Of a stretch of 15,146 nucleotides of DNA, positions 8,365 to 14,355 are shown piece after piece (the first letter of the stretch is position 1; every line of letters begins with the position of its first letter). The DNA is from CAYXVB01 sp964467785 (lineage in GTDB: Bacteria > Bdellovibrionota > UBA1018). The notes under the pieces are model-generated. The model was not told where the DNA came from, ran no database searches, and saw nothing but the letters and a program-made list of their open reading frames with translations. The position numbers were made by a program, and so were the translations under genes. The stretch is from positions 1 to 15,146 of the forward strand of contig CAYXVB010000085.1 of the NCBI GenBank assembly GCA_964467785.1, read 5' to 3'.

Positions 8365-9318
8365 ATGCGAAGCAGCCATCTCCCTCTACCCATCGGCAAG
8401 CACCCGCGCTGCGGACTCCCTCCGCGGGCGCGCCGTCGCCTTCGCCGAATCGCCGCCGGCCTCGCCCTGCTCTTGGTATCCCTCTTAGGATCCCTGCACA
8501 CCCCCTCCGGCGCGCTTGCCGCCGGGACGCCCCACCGAAATTTCCATGTGGTCATCGACCCCGGCCACGGAGGCGCGGACTTCGGGACCATTTTTGACGA
8601 CGGCCGCGCCCGCGTCACCGAAAAGAGCATCACGCTTTTGCTCGCGCGCGAAGTCGCCGACGAGCTCCTCCGCCACCACATCTCGGCGACGCTCACCCGC
8701 GACGACGACCGTGAGGTGCCGCTCGGCCACCGCACTGCGCTCGCCAACAGGCTCAAGGCCGACGTTTTCCTTTCGATCCACATGAACTCGTCCCCCCATG
8801 CGGGAAACGCGGCGCGCACCGGCGAAAACCCGCAAGGCATCGAGACTTTCATCCTCAACAACACGACAGACGCCTCCTCCAAGCGCCTGGCCCAGCTCGA
8901 AAACACCGTACTTGGCCCACGGGACCCTCGCGCCGATTCCCCGGAGCAGACGGACGTCGCGTTGATCCTCCACGATCTCACGTTGGACGCCAACACGGCC
9001 GAGAGCAAGCGCCTGGCCTGCGCCATCCAAGACCGGCTCGTCGCCGGCAGCCGTCAAACCTCTTTGCTGCTGGGTAAATACAACCGCCGAAATCGCGGCG
9101 TCAAACAAGCGCTCTTCCATGTCCTGCTGGGAGCCGAGATGCCCAGTGTCCTGGTCGAGGCCGGCTTCCTCTCCCATCCCAAGGACCGCGCGCTCGTGCT
9201 TTCGCCCGAAGGTCGAAGGCAGATTTCGAGTTCCATCGCGGACGCGATCGCCCAGTTCAAGCGCTACCGGGGCACGCCCCATGCGCTGTCGGCCCTGAGC
9301 AGATGTAAAGTCCATTGA
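8365..9318 (+). CDS. N-acetylmuramoyl-L-alanine amidase (Amidase_3 family), exported
   Basis: This is a zinc amidase that cuts the bond between N-acetylmuramic acid and L-alanine in peptidoglycan, as in cell separation and wall turnover. An arginine-rich N-terminus and a hydrophobic stretch at about residues 29-46, then ALAAG near 50-54, form a signal peptide. The catalytic domain has the three zinc ligands of the family, His68 in IDPGHGG, Glu86 in TEKSIT and His139 in SIHMNS, plus the catalytic Glu265 in LVEAGFLS. The domain includes an insertion at about 145-235, comparable with the regulatory segment that AmiA/B/C-type enzymes carry. No AMIN domain or SPOR domain is present, so targeting is unclear. 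The start ATG8365 is preceded by AGGAA at 8348-8352, which lies in the loop of a 5-bp hairpin (8343-8357). I cannot assign AmiA, AmiB or AmiC. Confidence 0.95.
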   Translation: MRSSHLPLPIGKHPRCGLPPRARRRLRRIAAGLALLLVSLLGSLHTPSGALAAGTPHRNFHVVIDPGHGGADFGTIFDDGRARVTEKSITLLLAREVADELLRHHISATLTRDDDREVPLGHRTALANRLKADVFLSIHMNSSPHAGNAARTGENPQGIETFILNNTTDASSKRLAQLENTVLGPRDPRADSPEQTDVALILHDLTLDANTAESKRLACAIQDRLVAGSRQTSLLLGKYNRRNRGVKQALFHVLLGAEMPSVLVEAGFLSHPKDRALVLSPEGRRQISSSIADAIAQFKRYRGTPHALSALSRCKVH

Positions 9319-9319
9319 C

Positions 9320-9397
9320 ACCCGGGTGACCAAACTCGGGTCAGACAATTCTATAAAAACACAATAATTACACAATACTGCAGCCCGGGTCTTTTTT
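9320..9397 (+). terminator. Weak terminator-like inverted repeat after the amidase gene
   Basis: ACCCGGG at 9320-9326 is complementary to CCCGGGT at 9384-9390, which is followed at once by six T (9392-9397). A second small stem, TGACC at 9327-9331 with GGTCA at 9339-9343, lies in the loop. The loop is long (about 57 nt) and very AT-rich (9345-9380), so this is a poor classical terminator. The T-run also overlaps the -35 box of the next promoter. Confidence 0.25.
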
Positions 9398-9426
9398 GAC
9401 GCAGCTGGCATTGGGCTTGCTCTAAT
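9396..9426 (+). promoter_or_regulatory. Candidate promoter of the low-charge lipoprotein gene
   Basis: TTGACG at 9396-9401 and the extended -10 TGC-TCTAAT (hexamer 9421-9426) are separated by 19 nt, slightly long. Both hexamers match consensus at 5 of 6. An AT-rich stretch lies upstream (9345-9380). Transcription would begin near 9433 and give a leader of about 70 nt, in which GACGTG (9443-9448) and CACGTC (9461-9466) can pair as a 6-bp hairpin. Confidence 0.45.
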
Positions 9427-9504
9427 CCTATCTTGAGAGAACGACGTGAGCCCCACAAGGCACGTCAAGACAGAGAGCAAGACAGAGAGATGGAGAAGCA
9501 GTTT

Positions 9505-10137
9505 ATGAAACATTTGATGACTCGAAAGAGAGCTTTGGCGCTGGCACTGGCCAGCGTACCGATGCTCGCCGGTTGCGGTTCCAACAACCCAACCGTGGTG
9601 GGCGGCATCGGCAACCCCCTACCGGGAAACTACTACCCGACCCCGGGCGGCTGCATCCCGATCAACCAGGCCATCAGCTTCACGGGCACCGGCGTCCAGG
9701 TCGGCGGCACCGCGGGCAACACGGTCAGCGCGGGCAAACTCCCGTACAACGGTCAGACCTTCGGAACCGTCACGATCGGAGCTGGCGGCGTCGTCACCGG
9801 AACCTCGTTCACCTACAACCGCCAAGCCGCGGACGGGCAGATCGGGTTCAACGTGACCATGGCCAACGGCGCGCCGTACATCCCGTACAGCTCGGGCATG
9901 AATAACGGCACCGGCACCCTCAACGGGGTACTCCAGATCAGCGCCGGCGCCCAGCAGGCCATTGTGAGCATGGCCGGCGGTTACGGCTACGGCAATACCA
10001 CAACCATGAACGTGCCCTGCGTGAGCGCGATCGCGATCGACACTTACGTGACCTCGGCGCAGCCGTACACGCTCTACAACGGGCGCGTGTACCTGTATCT
10101 GAACAATAACCAGAACGTTTATCCTCTCGTGTTCTAA
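9505..10137 (+). CDS. Small surface lipoprotein with almost no charged residues
   Basis: The 210-residue product starts MKHLMTRKRALALALASVPM and has a textbook lipobox LAGC with Cys24. ATG9505 is chosen because GGAGAAG ends about 6 nt before it. Upstream in-frame starts (ATG9490, TTG9433) would put charged residues ahead of a complete signal peptide. The mature chain of 187 residues is rich in Gly, Asn, Thr, Tyr and Val, and its pattern suggests beta structure. It has only five charged side chains (one Lys, two Arg, two Asp) and no Glu. Two further Cys (in GGCIP and VPCVS) could form a disulfide. It ends in VYPLVF, an aromatic C-terminus like that of outer-membrane beta proteins, which may be coincidental. 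I do not recognise a family. It has its own promoter and stands alone between the amidase and the non-coding region. Confidence 0.8.
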   Translation: MKHLMTRKRALALALASVPMLAGCGSNNPTVVGGIGNPLPGNYYPTPGGCIPINQAISFTGTGVQVGGTAGNTVSAGKLPYNGQTFGTVTIGAGGVVTGTSFTYNRQAADGQIGFNVTMANGAPYIPYSSGMNNGTGTLNGVLQISAGAQQAIVSMAGGYGYGNTTTMNVPCVSAIAIDTYVTSAQPYTLYNGRVYLYLNNNQNVYPLVF

Positions 10138-10150
10138 GAAATGCACCGAT

Positions 10151-10172
10151 CCGTCCCGGTCATTCGGGGCGG
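10151..10172 (+). terminator. Hairpin just after the low-charge lipoprotein gene
   Basis: CCGTCCCG (10151-10158) pairs with CGGGGCGG (10165-10172) through 8 pairs including one T:G, around a 6-nt loop. It lies 13 nt after the stop codon but has no T-run, so it could be a factor-assisted terminator or only a stabilising 3' hairpin. Confidence 0.35.
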
Positions 10173-10228
10173 AATGAGGCAGGATTTAAAAAGTGCGGGC
10201 CCGCTCTCCGGACCTTCCGGATGCGATG

Positions 10229-10461
10229 CCCCTCTGTTCTCTCCTCTCTTCGGTGCGCGGTAAATGGCGAATAAAAGCGGTAGCAGCGCGAACTGAGTGG
10301 TCGTTGAAGCGGAAGCGCACGCAGGGGCAAGCGAAGTCGAGTGAAGACCCGGCCCAGGGTCGCCAAAAGTGAACGCAGAAGCAGTGTGGATGTCGAAGCG
10401 GCAAAAATTGCCGCGCACCGAAAGGCCCGTGCCCGGAGTCAATCCGGACACGGGCTTTTTT
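10229..10461 (+). ncRNA. Probable structured small RNA of unknown family (or 3'-UTR-derived RNA)
   Basis: The 370-nt gap between the lipoprotein and recombinase genes has no convincing coding sequence on either strand. It contains an ordered set of RNA-like elements. A 22-nt, almost purely pyrimidine tract lies at 10229-10250. Next is a segment whose ends, TTCGGTGCGCGG at 10249-10260 and CCGCGCACCGAA at 10411-10422, pair perfectly over 12 bp, extendable by UAA/UUG to 15. Inside are a GACCC/GGGTC hairpin near 10335-10352 and a purine-rich interior with several GAAGCG repeats. A strong intrinsic terminator follows directly. The stem-closed core of 170 nt has the size of 6S RNA, but the interior does not obviously form the long 6S rod, so I do not name it. 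The 5' end is not defined. A weak -10 TTTAAA at 10185-10190 would start the RNA near 10197; otherwise it is processed from the lipoprotein message. Confidence 0.45.
10425..10461 (+). terminator. Strong intrinsic terminator
   Basis: The arm 10425-10437 (GCCCGTGCCCGGA) pairs with 10443-10455 (TCCGGACACGGGC) over 12 of 13 positions, with one C/A mismatch, around the 5-nt loop GTCAA. Six T follow (10456-10461). It lies 288 nt after the preceding stop codon and 46 nt before the recombinase start. It therefore ends a transcript made mostly of the non-coding region. Confidence 0.92.
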
Positions 10462-10492
10462 AATTTCCCTAACGAACCCCTGCTCGGGCGCG

Positions 10493-10501
10493 TGCTAAAC
10501 T
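10493..10501 (+). promoter_or_regulatory. Extended -10 element immediately before the recombinase start codon
   Basis: TGC-TAAACT (hexamer 10496-10501) is an extended -10 with 4 of 6 consensus positions. It lies just 6 nt before the GTG at 10508, so the transcript would start at or next to the start codon. No convincing -35 is visible. Confidence 0.4.
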
Positions 10502-10507
10502 CAAAGG

Positions 10508-11455
10508 GTGAACTCCGACGAGACTCCCGCCCGCTCTGAGCTCCAGGACTGCATCCGCGGCTTCATCGAGGCGCAGCGCATCGAGCGCGGCGCCTCCGAA
10601 CGCACCATCGACGCCTACCGCCGCGATCTGATCCAGTTCACGGAGAGCCTCCCCGAGCCCTCCGGTCTCAGCGGACTCACCCGCGACGACCTGGACCGCT
10701 TTCTCGGGCAACTCCATGCCGAGGGCTTGCGCGCCTCCAGCGTCGCCCGCAAAGTGAGCGCCCTCCGACAATTCTTCAAATTCTGCTGCCTCGAACGCGG
10801 CCTCGCCGCCAACCCCGCCGAGCATCTCGCCACTCCCCGCCGCGGACGCCCGTTACCCAAATCACTCCCCGAAGCCGAGATCCACTCGCTCATCGAGGCT
10901 TCCCTCCGCGGTATCGTCTACGAGGACAAGAACGCCCCGGCGCTGCAAGCGCGCGATCGCGCGATGGTGGTGCTCCTCTACGCGACCGGGCTGCGCGTTT
11001 CGGAGCTGGTCGGACTGACCACCCATACCCTGGACCTGCAGGCGGGCTACCTCCGAGTCCGCGGCAAGGGCGACAAGGAGCGGATCGTTCCGTTCGCGCC
11101 CGTGGCCGGCGAGCTGATCGAGACCTGGCTCAAGAACCACCGCGGCGAGCTCCGGCCCGTCGATGACACGCTTTTTCTCAATCACACGGGCGGCGCCCTC
11201 AGCCGCCAGGCTTTCTGGAAAATCCTCAAGCAGCTCGCCGTCGTCGCCGGAATCGACCCGCGGCGCCTCTCCCCGCACGTACTTCGGCATGCATTTGCGA
11301 CCCACCTCCTCCAGTCCGGCATGAACCTCCGCTCCCTGCAGATGCTCCTGGGCCACTCCGATCTGTCCACGACCCAGATCTACACCCATGTCAGCCCTGG
11401 GCATCTCCGCGAGACCCATCGCAAATTCCATCCCCGCGGCGAAAGCGACAAATAG
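10508..11455 (+). CDS. xerD: XerC/XerD-type tyrosine recombinase
   Basis: The protein is a site-specific recombinase of the family that resolves chromosome dimers at dif sites. At 315 residues it is of normal Xer length. The N-terminal SAM-like DNA-binding domain covers about residues 10-105 (TIDAYRRDLIQF, then VARKVSALRQFFKF). The catalytic domain has Arg163 in ATGLRVSEL, Lys187 in VRGKGDKER, His257 and Arg260 in LSPHVLRHAFATHLL, His283 in LLGHSDLSTTQ and the nucleophile Tyr292 in IYTHV. All are intact. The start is GTG10508. The AAAGG before it directly abuts the codon and cannot act as a ribosome site, while an extended -10 sits 6 nt upstream, so leaderless translation is likely. The neighbours are core genes, which supports a housekeeping recombinase rather than a phage integrase. 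I call it xerD by context and the XerD-like motif pattern; xerC cannot be excluded. Confidence 0.9.
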   Translation: MNSDETPARSELQDCIRGFIEAQRIERGASERTIDAYRRDLIQFTESLPEPSGLSGLTRDDLDRFLGQLHAEGLRASSVARKVSALRQFFKFCCLERGLAANPAEHLATPRRGRPLPKSLPEAEIHSLIEASLRGIVYEDKNAPALQARDRAMVVLLYATGLRVSELVGLTTHTLDLQAGYLRVRGKGDKERIVPFAPVAGELIETWLKNHRGELRPVDDTLFLNHTGGALSRQAFWKILKQLAVVAGIDPRRLSPHVLRHAFATHLLQSGMNLRSLQMLLGHSDLSTTQIYTHVSPGHLRETHRKFHPRGESDK

Positions 11456-11472
11456 ACAAAACATCGCGGTGG

Positions 11473-11506
11473 GGGTTTTATTTGTCGTCGCCCTCGGCTA
11501 AAACCC
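11473..11506 (+). promoter_or_regulatory. 8-bp inverted repeat overlapping the start region of the site-2 protease gene
   Basis: GGGTTTTA at 11473-11480 and TAAAACCC at 11499-11506 are perfect inverted copies 18 nt apart, followed by TTTT (11507-11510) and the ATG at 11511. As RNA this could be a weak terminator for the recombinase gene. As DNA it could be an operator covering a -10-like TAAAAC that lies 6 nt before the start codon. The two readings make opposite predictions about whether the genes share a transcript. Confidence 0.4.
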
Positions 11507-11510
11507 TTTT

Positions 11511-12197
11511 ATGGAAACTTTCGCCGAACGGATGCAGATGCTTTCCGTCCAGCTCGTCCCCTTCATCTTGGCCGTGGTCTTCCATGAGTACGCCCATGGC
11601 TTCGTCGCCGCCCGCTGGGGCGACACGACCGCCAAGGACCAGGGCCGCCTGACGCTCAACCCGATTCCCCACATGGACCCGATCGGTACCCTGCTTTTCC
11701 CGATCATCAACATGCTCACGGGGATGAACCTGCTCTTTGGCTGGGCACGCCCCGTGCCGATCGATCCGCGGCGCTTCCGCAAGATCCGGCCGGGCCTGTT
11801 CTGGGTCTCGCTCGCGGGCCCTGGGATGAACTTCCTGCTCGCCACGCTTTCGGCCGCGGCCTTCTGCGCGCTCTACAAGTGGATGCCGCATGATTTCTAC
11901 CTCTTCGAGCCGCTGATCATTATGTCGCGCGTCTCGATCACGCTCAACTTCGCGCTCGGTTTCTTCAACCTCGTGCCGCTCCCGCCGCTCGACGGCAGCA
12001 AGATGATCGAGTCTTTCCTGCCCTACCGGCTCGCGCAAAAGTACGAAGCTCTCGCTCAGTACAGCTTCTTCATCCTGCTCGCCCTGCTCATGACCGGCGC
12101 GTTCTCGCTGCTCGAGACGCCGATCCGGTACGCAAGCGGCCTGGTGCTCGCGCTGATGAGCATCGCCTTCGGCATCCCCACGCTTTTCAATCCCTGA
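11511..12197 (+). CDS. Site-2 protease family (M50) membrane metalloprotease
   Basis: The 228-residue integral membrane protein has the zinc motif HEYAH (His25, Glu26, His29) in its first membrane segment. The third ligand, Asp161, lies in NLVPLPPLDGS, the hallmark of intramembrane zinc proteases. About five to six hydrophobic segments are visible, including the conserved RRFRKIRPG loop followed by VSLAGPGMNFLLA. It lacks the PDZ domains of RseP, so it belongs to the short group commonly found beside trpS and scpA/scpB. The substrate is unknown. ATG11511 has no Shine-Dalgarno site and is preceded by an inverted repeat and a TAAAAC hexamer. The stop is 17 nt before the trpS ATG, which suggests co-transcription. 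Confidence 0.93.
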   Translation: METFAERMQMLSVQLVPFILAVVFHEYAHGFVAARWGDTTAKDQGRLTLNPIPHMDPIGTLLFPIINMLTGMNLLFGWARPVPIDPRRFRKIRPGLFWVSLAGPGMNFLLATLSAAAFCALYKWMPHDFYLFEPLIIMSRVSITLNFALGFFNLVPLPPLDGSKMIESFLPYRLAQKYEALAQYSFFILLALLMTGAFSLLETPIRYASGLVLALMSIAFGIPTLFNP

Positions 12198-12214
12198 GAG
12201 GCCCCTTGAATCTT

Positions 12215-13222
12215 ATGACGTCCGCGAAATCCGTGATGCTCTCCGCAGTGCAACCCTCCAACCGGCTGACGCTCGGCAACTACCTCGGCGCGCTCCGCAA
12301 CTGGGTCCAGCTCCAGCACGACTACGACTGTCTCTTTTTCGCGGTCGACTTGCATGCGATCACGGTGCGCCAGGATCCCGCCGAGCTGCGCGAGCAGACT
12401 TATCGCGCGGTGGCGACCTACATCGCCGCCGGTATCCATCCGGTGGAGGCCACGCTCTTTGTCCAGTCGCATGTGCCGGAGCACGCCGAACTGTCTTGGG
12501 TGCTCACCTGCAACACGTACATGGGCGAGCTCAACCGCATGACCCAGTACAAAGACAAGAGCGCCAAGCAGGGAGCCAACATCCCGGCCGGCCTGTTCAT
12601 CTATCCGACGCTCATGGCCGCGGACATCCTGCTCTACGACACCCAGCTCGTGCCCGTGGGCCAGGACCAGAAGCAGCACCTCGAGCTCACCCGCGACGTC
12701 GCCATCCGGATGAATAATGTTTACGGCAAGAACACCTTTGTCGTCCCGGAAGTCTACACGCCGCCCATCGGCGCGCGCATCATGAGCCTGCAGGACCCGA
12801 CCACCAAGATGTCCAAGTCCGATCCCGATCCGAACAGCGCGGTCTACCTCAGCGACACGGCCGACCAGATCATCAAGAAGATCAAACGCGCCGTCACCGA
12901 CTCCGGCAGCGAGATCACCTACGAGGACACCAAGCCCGGCGTCAAGAACCTGCTCGATATCCAAGCCGCGATCACCGGCAAGAAAACCGAGGATCTTGTC
13001 GCTTCGTATGCCGGCAAGATGTACGGCCACCTCAAGGTCGACACCGCCGAGCTTGTCGCGCAGACGCTCTCGCCCATCCGCGATGAAGTCGAAAAGATGA
13101 TGAAAGACCGCGCGGAGCTCGAAAGAATCCTGAAACGCGGAGCCGAAAACGCGCGCGCGCGGGCACGGATCACGCTGAACCGGCTTTACGACCGGCTCGG
13201 ACTCGCGCCCGGGCGCTATTGA
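12215..13222 (+). CDS. trpS: Tryptophanyl-tRNA synthetase
   Basis: The enzyme charges tRNA-Trp with tryptophan. The 335-residue class I synthetase has the HIGH-equivalent region PSNRLTLGNYLGALRNW at about residues 14-30 and the sequences HAITVRQDP, FVQSHVPEHAELSW, MAADILLYDTQLVPVGQDQKQHLELTRD and MSLQDPTTKMSKSD, with KMSKS at 198-202. The C-terminal tRNA-binding region includes GKMYGHLKVD. The order of these segments follows E. coli TrpS closely and the length is normal. The start is uncertain: TTG12206 and ATG12215 are both in frame, and GAGAGG at 12196-12201 is too close to the first and rather far from the second. ATG12215 is preferred by start-codon strength. In many bacteria scpA and scpB follow this gene; here they do not. 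Confidence 0.97.
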   Translation: MTSAKSVMLSAVQPSNRLTLGNYLGALRNWVQLQHDYDCLFFAVDLHAITVRQDPAELREQTYRAVATYIAAGIHPVEATLFVQSHVPEHAELSWVLTCNTYMGELNRMTQYKDKSAKQGANIPAGLFIYPTLMAADILLYDTQLVPVGQDQKQHLELTRDVAIRMNNVYGKNTFVVPEVYTPPIGARIMSLQDPTTKMSKSDPDPNSAVYLSDTADQIIKKIKRAVTDSGSEITYEDTKPGVKNLLDIQAAITGKKTEDLVASYAGKMYGHLKVDTAELVAQTLSPIRDEVEKMMKDRAELERILKRGAENARARARITLNRLYDRLGLAPGRY

Positions 13223-13296
13223 TTCACAAAATGCGCTATTTTTGCCTGTTTCAACGCGCGAGGCTGAGTTTCGCCGCTCGCTAGTGCCATTACGTT

Positions 13297-13305
13297 TGCT
13301 ATAAT
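13297..13305 (+). promoter_or_regulatory. Perfect extended -10 promoter (TGC-TATAAT)
   Basis: TG at 13297-13298 and the consensus hexamer TATAAT at 13300-13305 form a perfect extended -10. The next start codon, ATG13313, lies 7 nt after the hexamer, so initiation would be at or beside it. No good -35 is visible, which is usual for extended -10 promoters. It is the best single promoter match in the window. Confidence 0.7.
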
Positions 13306-13312
13306 TGCGGGG

Positions 13313-13519
13313 ATGAGTAGCCGCACACACTCCATTGGCATTCGTCTGATGATCGCGGGCTTCATTCATCTACATGCCCTTGTCCACGCATCTGAATTCC
13401 CTCTGCCTCCCGGTTTGAAAATCGGGATGGAAATCGAGCTGATCCTCTCATGCGAGTTGGCGTTTGCACGACTTCCTTCGTTTGAGCCCGCCCAACGATC
13501 CCTCTTACTTGGCCCTTAA
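13313..13519 (+). CDS. Short secreted-protein ORF, probably a truncated or frameshifted gene
   Basis: The 68-codon ORF begins with a plausible signal peptide (hydrophobic core IGIRLMIAGFIHLHALVHA, cleavage after ALVHA) and then FPLPPGLKIGMEIELI. The phrase GMEIEL resembles the first strand of amidoligase/glutamate-cysteine-ligase-like enzymes, which carry a G-x-E-x-E motif; this is a weak hint. The remaining residues look random. In the +1 frame, from about 13444, another protein-like stretch runs to a stop near 13572 (containing FLRLSPPNDPSYLALNSGP). A frameshift shortly after GMEIEL is therefore possible. Either way the product is too short for an amidoligase. The perfect extended -10 directly upstream supports real expression. 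Its end overlaps or abuts the end of the minus-strand metalloprotease gene. Confidence 0.45.
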   Translation: MSSRTHSIGIRLMIAGFIHLHALVHASEFPLPPGLKIGMEIELILSCELAFARLPSFEPAQRSLLLGP

Positions 13520-14248
13520 TAGCGGCCCACTCACTGCGCTTTTTCCAGGGCTCAGTGGCCAAACTCGGCCATGATCCGATGAATCAGCTCTTCGTTCACC
13601 ACGCCGGGGTGCGGTGGGCGGGCGATGATGCAAATCTGAAAAGAGTTCACGGAAGCCTTCGATCGCCCACTCGGACCGTCGAAACGCTTGATAACGGACA
13701 TAGTGGCCGCTCGCCTCTTCCTGCGCCTTCCGCAAAAGTTGCGTCTTAGCTTCCAGGTCAAGCGGCGCCGAGCGGGCCTGCTCGATCGCCTGTTCCGCCG
13801 CGGCGAGATCGCTTGCCACTCGGGCACGGACCCGTTCCTTCATCGGAATGCCGAGACCTGGATAAGGAAAATTGGTCTCATAAAGCGCATGTCCGATCTC
13901 ATGGTCCAAGATCGCGAGTTCATAGGTGGCCGGATGCCTTTTGCCACTGACCTGGGATCGAAAATAGCCCGAAGGCGCGAAGATCGTGTTGGTTTCCGGG
14001 AGGTAAAATGGCTCGTCCACTCCAAGATAGACACCGAACTTCGGGGATTTGAAGCCCTTGAGCTTGCCGGTGAGCTCCTGGAGATGACGCTCGTATTCCT
14101 CGGCGGTCAGCTTGGTCGTCGACTGGGGAACTTGCACCAGCTGCGTAAAGAGCCGCGGACAAAGATCGGCGGCGCCCCAGGTTCCAGTGGGGGCTAAGGC
14201 GAGAATCAAATGAATAAAATAAACCCGTGAGACTGACAGCGAAGCCAC
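13505..14248 (-). CDS. Putative exported HExxH zinc metalloprotease, apparently frameshifted near its C-terminus
   Basis: GTG14248 is chosen as start because AAGGAGG lies 11 nt upstream and the product then begins with a normal signal peptide (SRVYFIHLILALAP, cleavage near WGAA). ATG14305 would add 19 charged residues ahead of it. The mature protein has a helical region, then LAILDHEIGHALYE with the zinc motif His116-Glu117-x-x-His120, a long helical spacer, and EGFRELFSDL with Glu201 and Asp205. This arrangement fits a gluzincin whose third ligand is Glu. After FSDLHH the frame reads an arginine-rich, unlikely tail to 13505. The neighbouring frame gives a sensible ending, GVVNEELIHRIMAEFGH, with stop at 13552-13554. 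One extra base in the C-rich stretch near 13610-13622 would explain this. The substrate and family are unknown to me. Confidence 0.65.
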   Translation of the reverse strand: MASLSVSRVYFIHLILALAPTGTWGAADLCPRLFTQLVQVPQSTTKLTAEEYERHLQELTGKLKGFKSPKFGVYLGVDEPFYLPETNTIFAPSGYFRSQVSGKRHPATYELAILDHEIGHALYETNFPYPGLGIPMKERVRARVASDLAAAEQAIEQARSAPLDLEAKTQLLRKAQEEASGHYVRYQAFRRSEWAIEGFRELFSDLHHRPPTAPRRGERRADSSDHGRVWPLSPGKSAVSGPLLRAK

Positions 14249-14355
14249 TAATCCCTCTTCCTCCTTATCGGAGATGGGGCTTCGCGACTTGAAGGGACAT
14301 TTCAAAAAAAATCAACTTCCCCACTGGGGCCCAGCCCACTTCCTCGGCAACGAAG

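Noticed and set aside
10251..10420. RNase P RNA, tmRNA or SRP RNA
   Set aside because: GGTGCGCGGTAA recalls part of RNase P RNA, but the hallmark GAGGAAAGTC and the other conserved blocks are absent. There is no tmRNA tag or CCA end and no SRP tetraloop region.
10134..10451. Minus-strand ORF of 105 codons across the non-coding gap
   Set aside because: The composition is unlike a protein, there is no ribosome site, and it runs across the terminator and RNA helix. The RNA interpretation fits better.
13258..13281. Possible terminator after trpS (GCGAG/CTCGC stem)
   Set aside because: The stem has a bulge and no T-run follows, so it is too weak to call.
12056..13369. 437-codon minus-strand frame opposite trpS
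   Set aside because: trpS on the plus strand has unmistakable motifs throughout. The antisense frame is Asp/Val/Arg-rich noise typical of GC-rich genomes.
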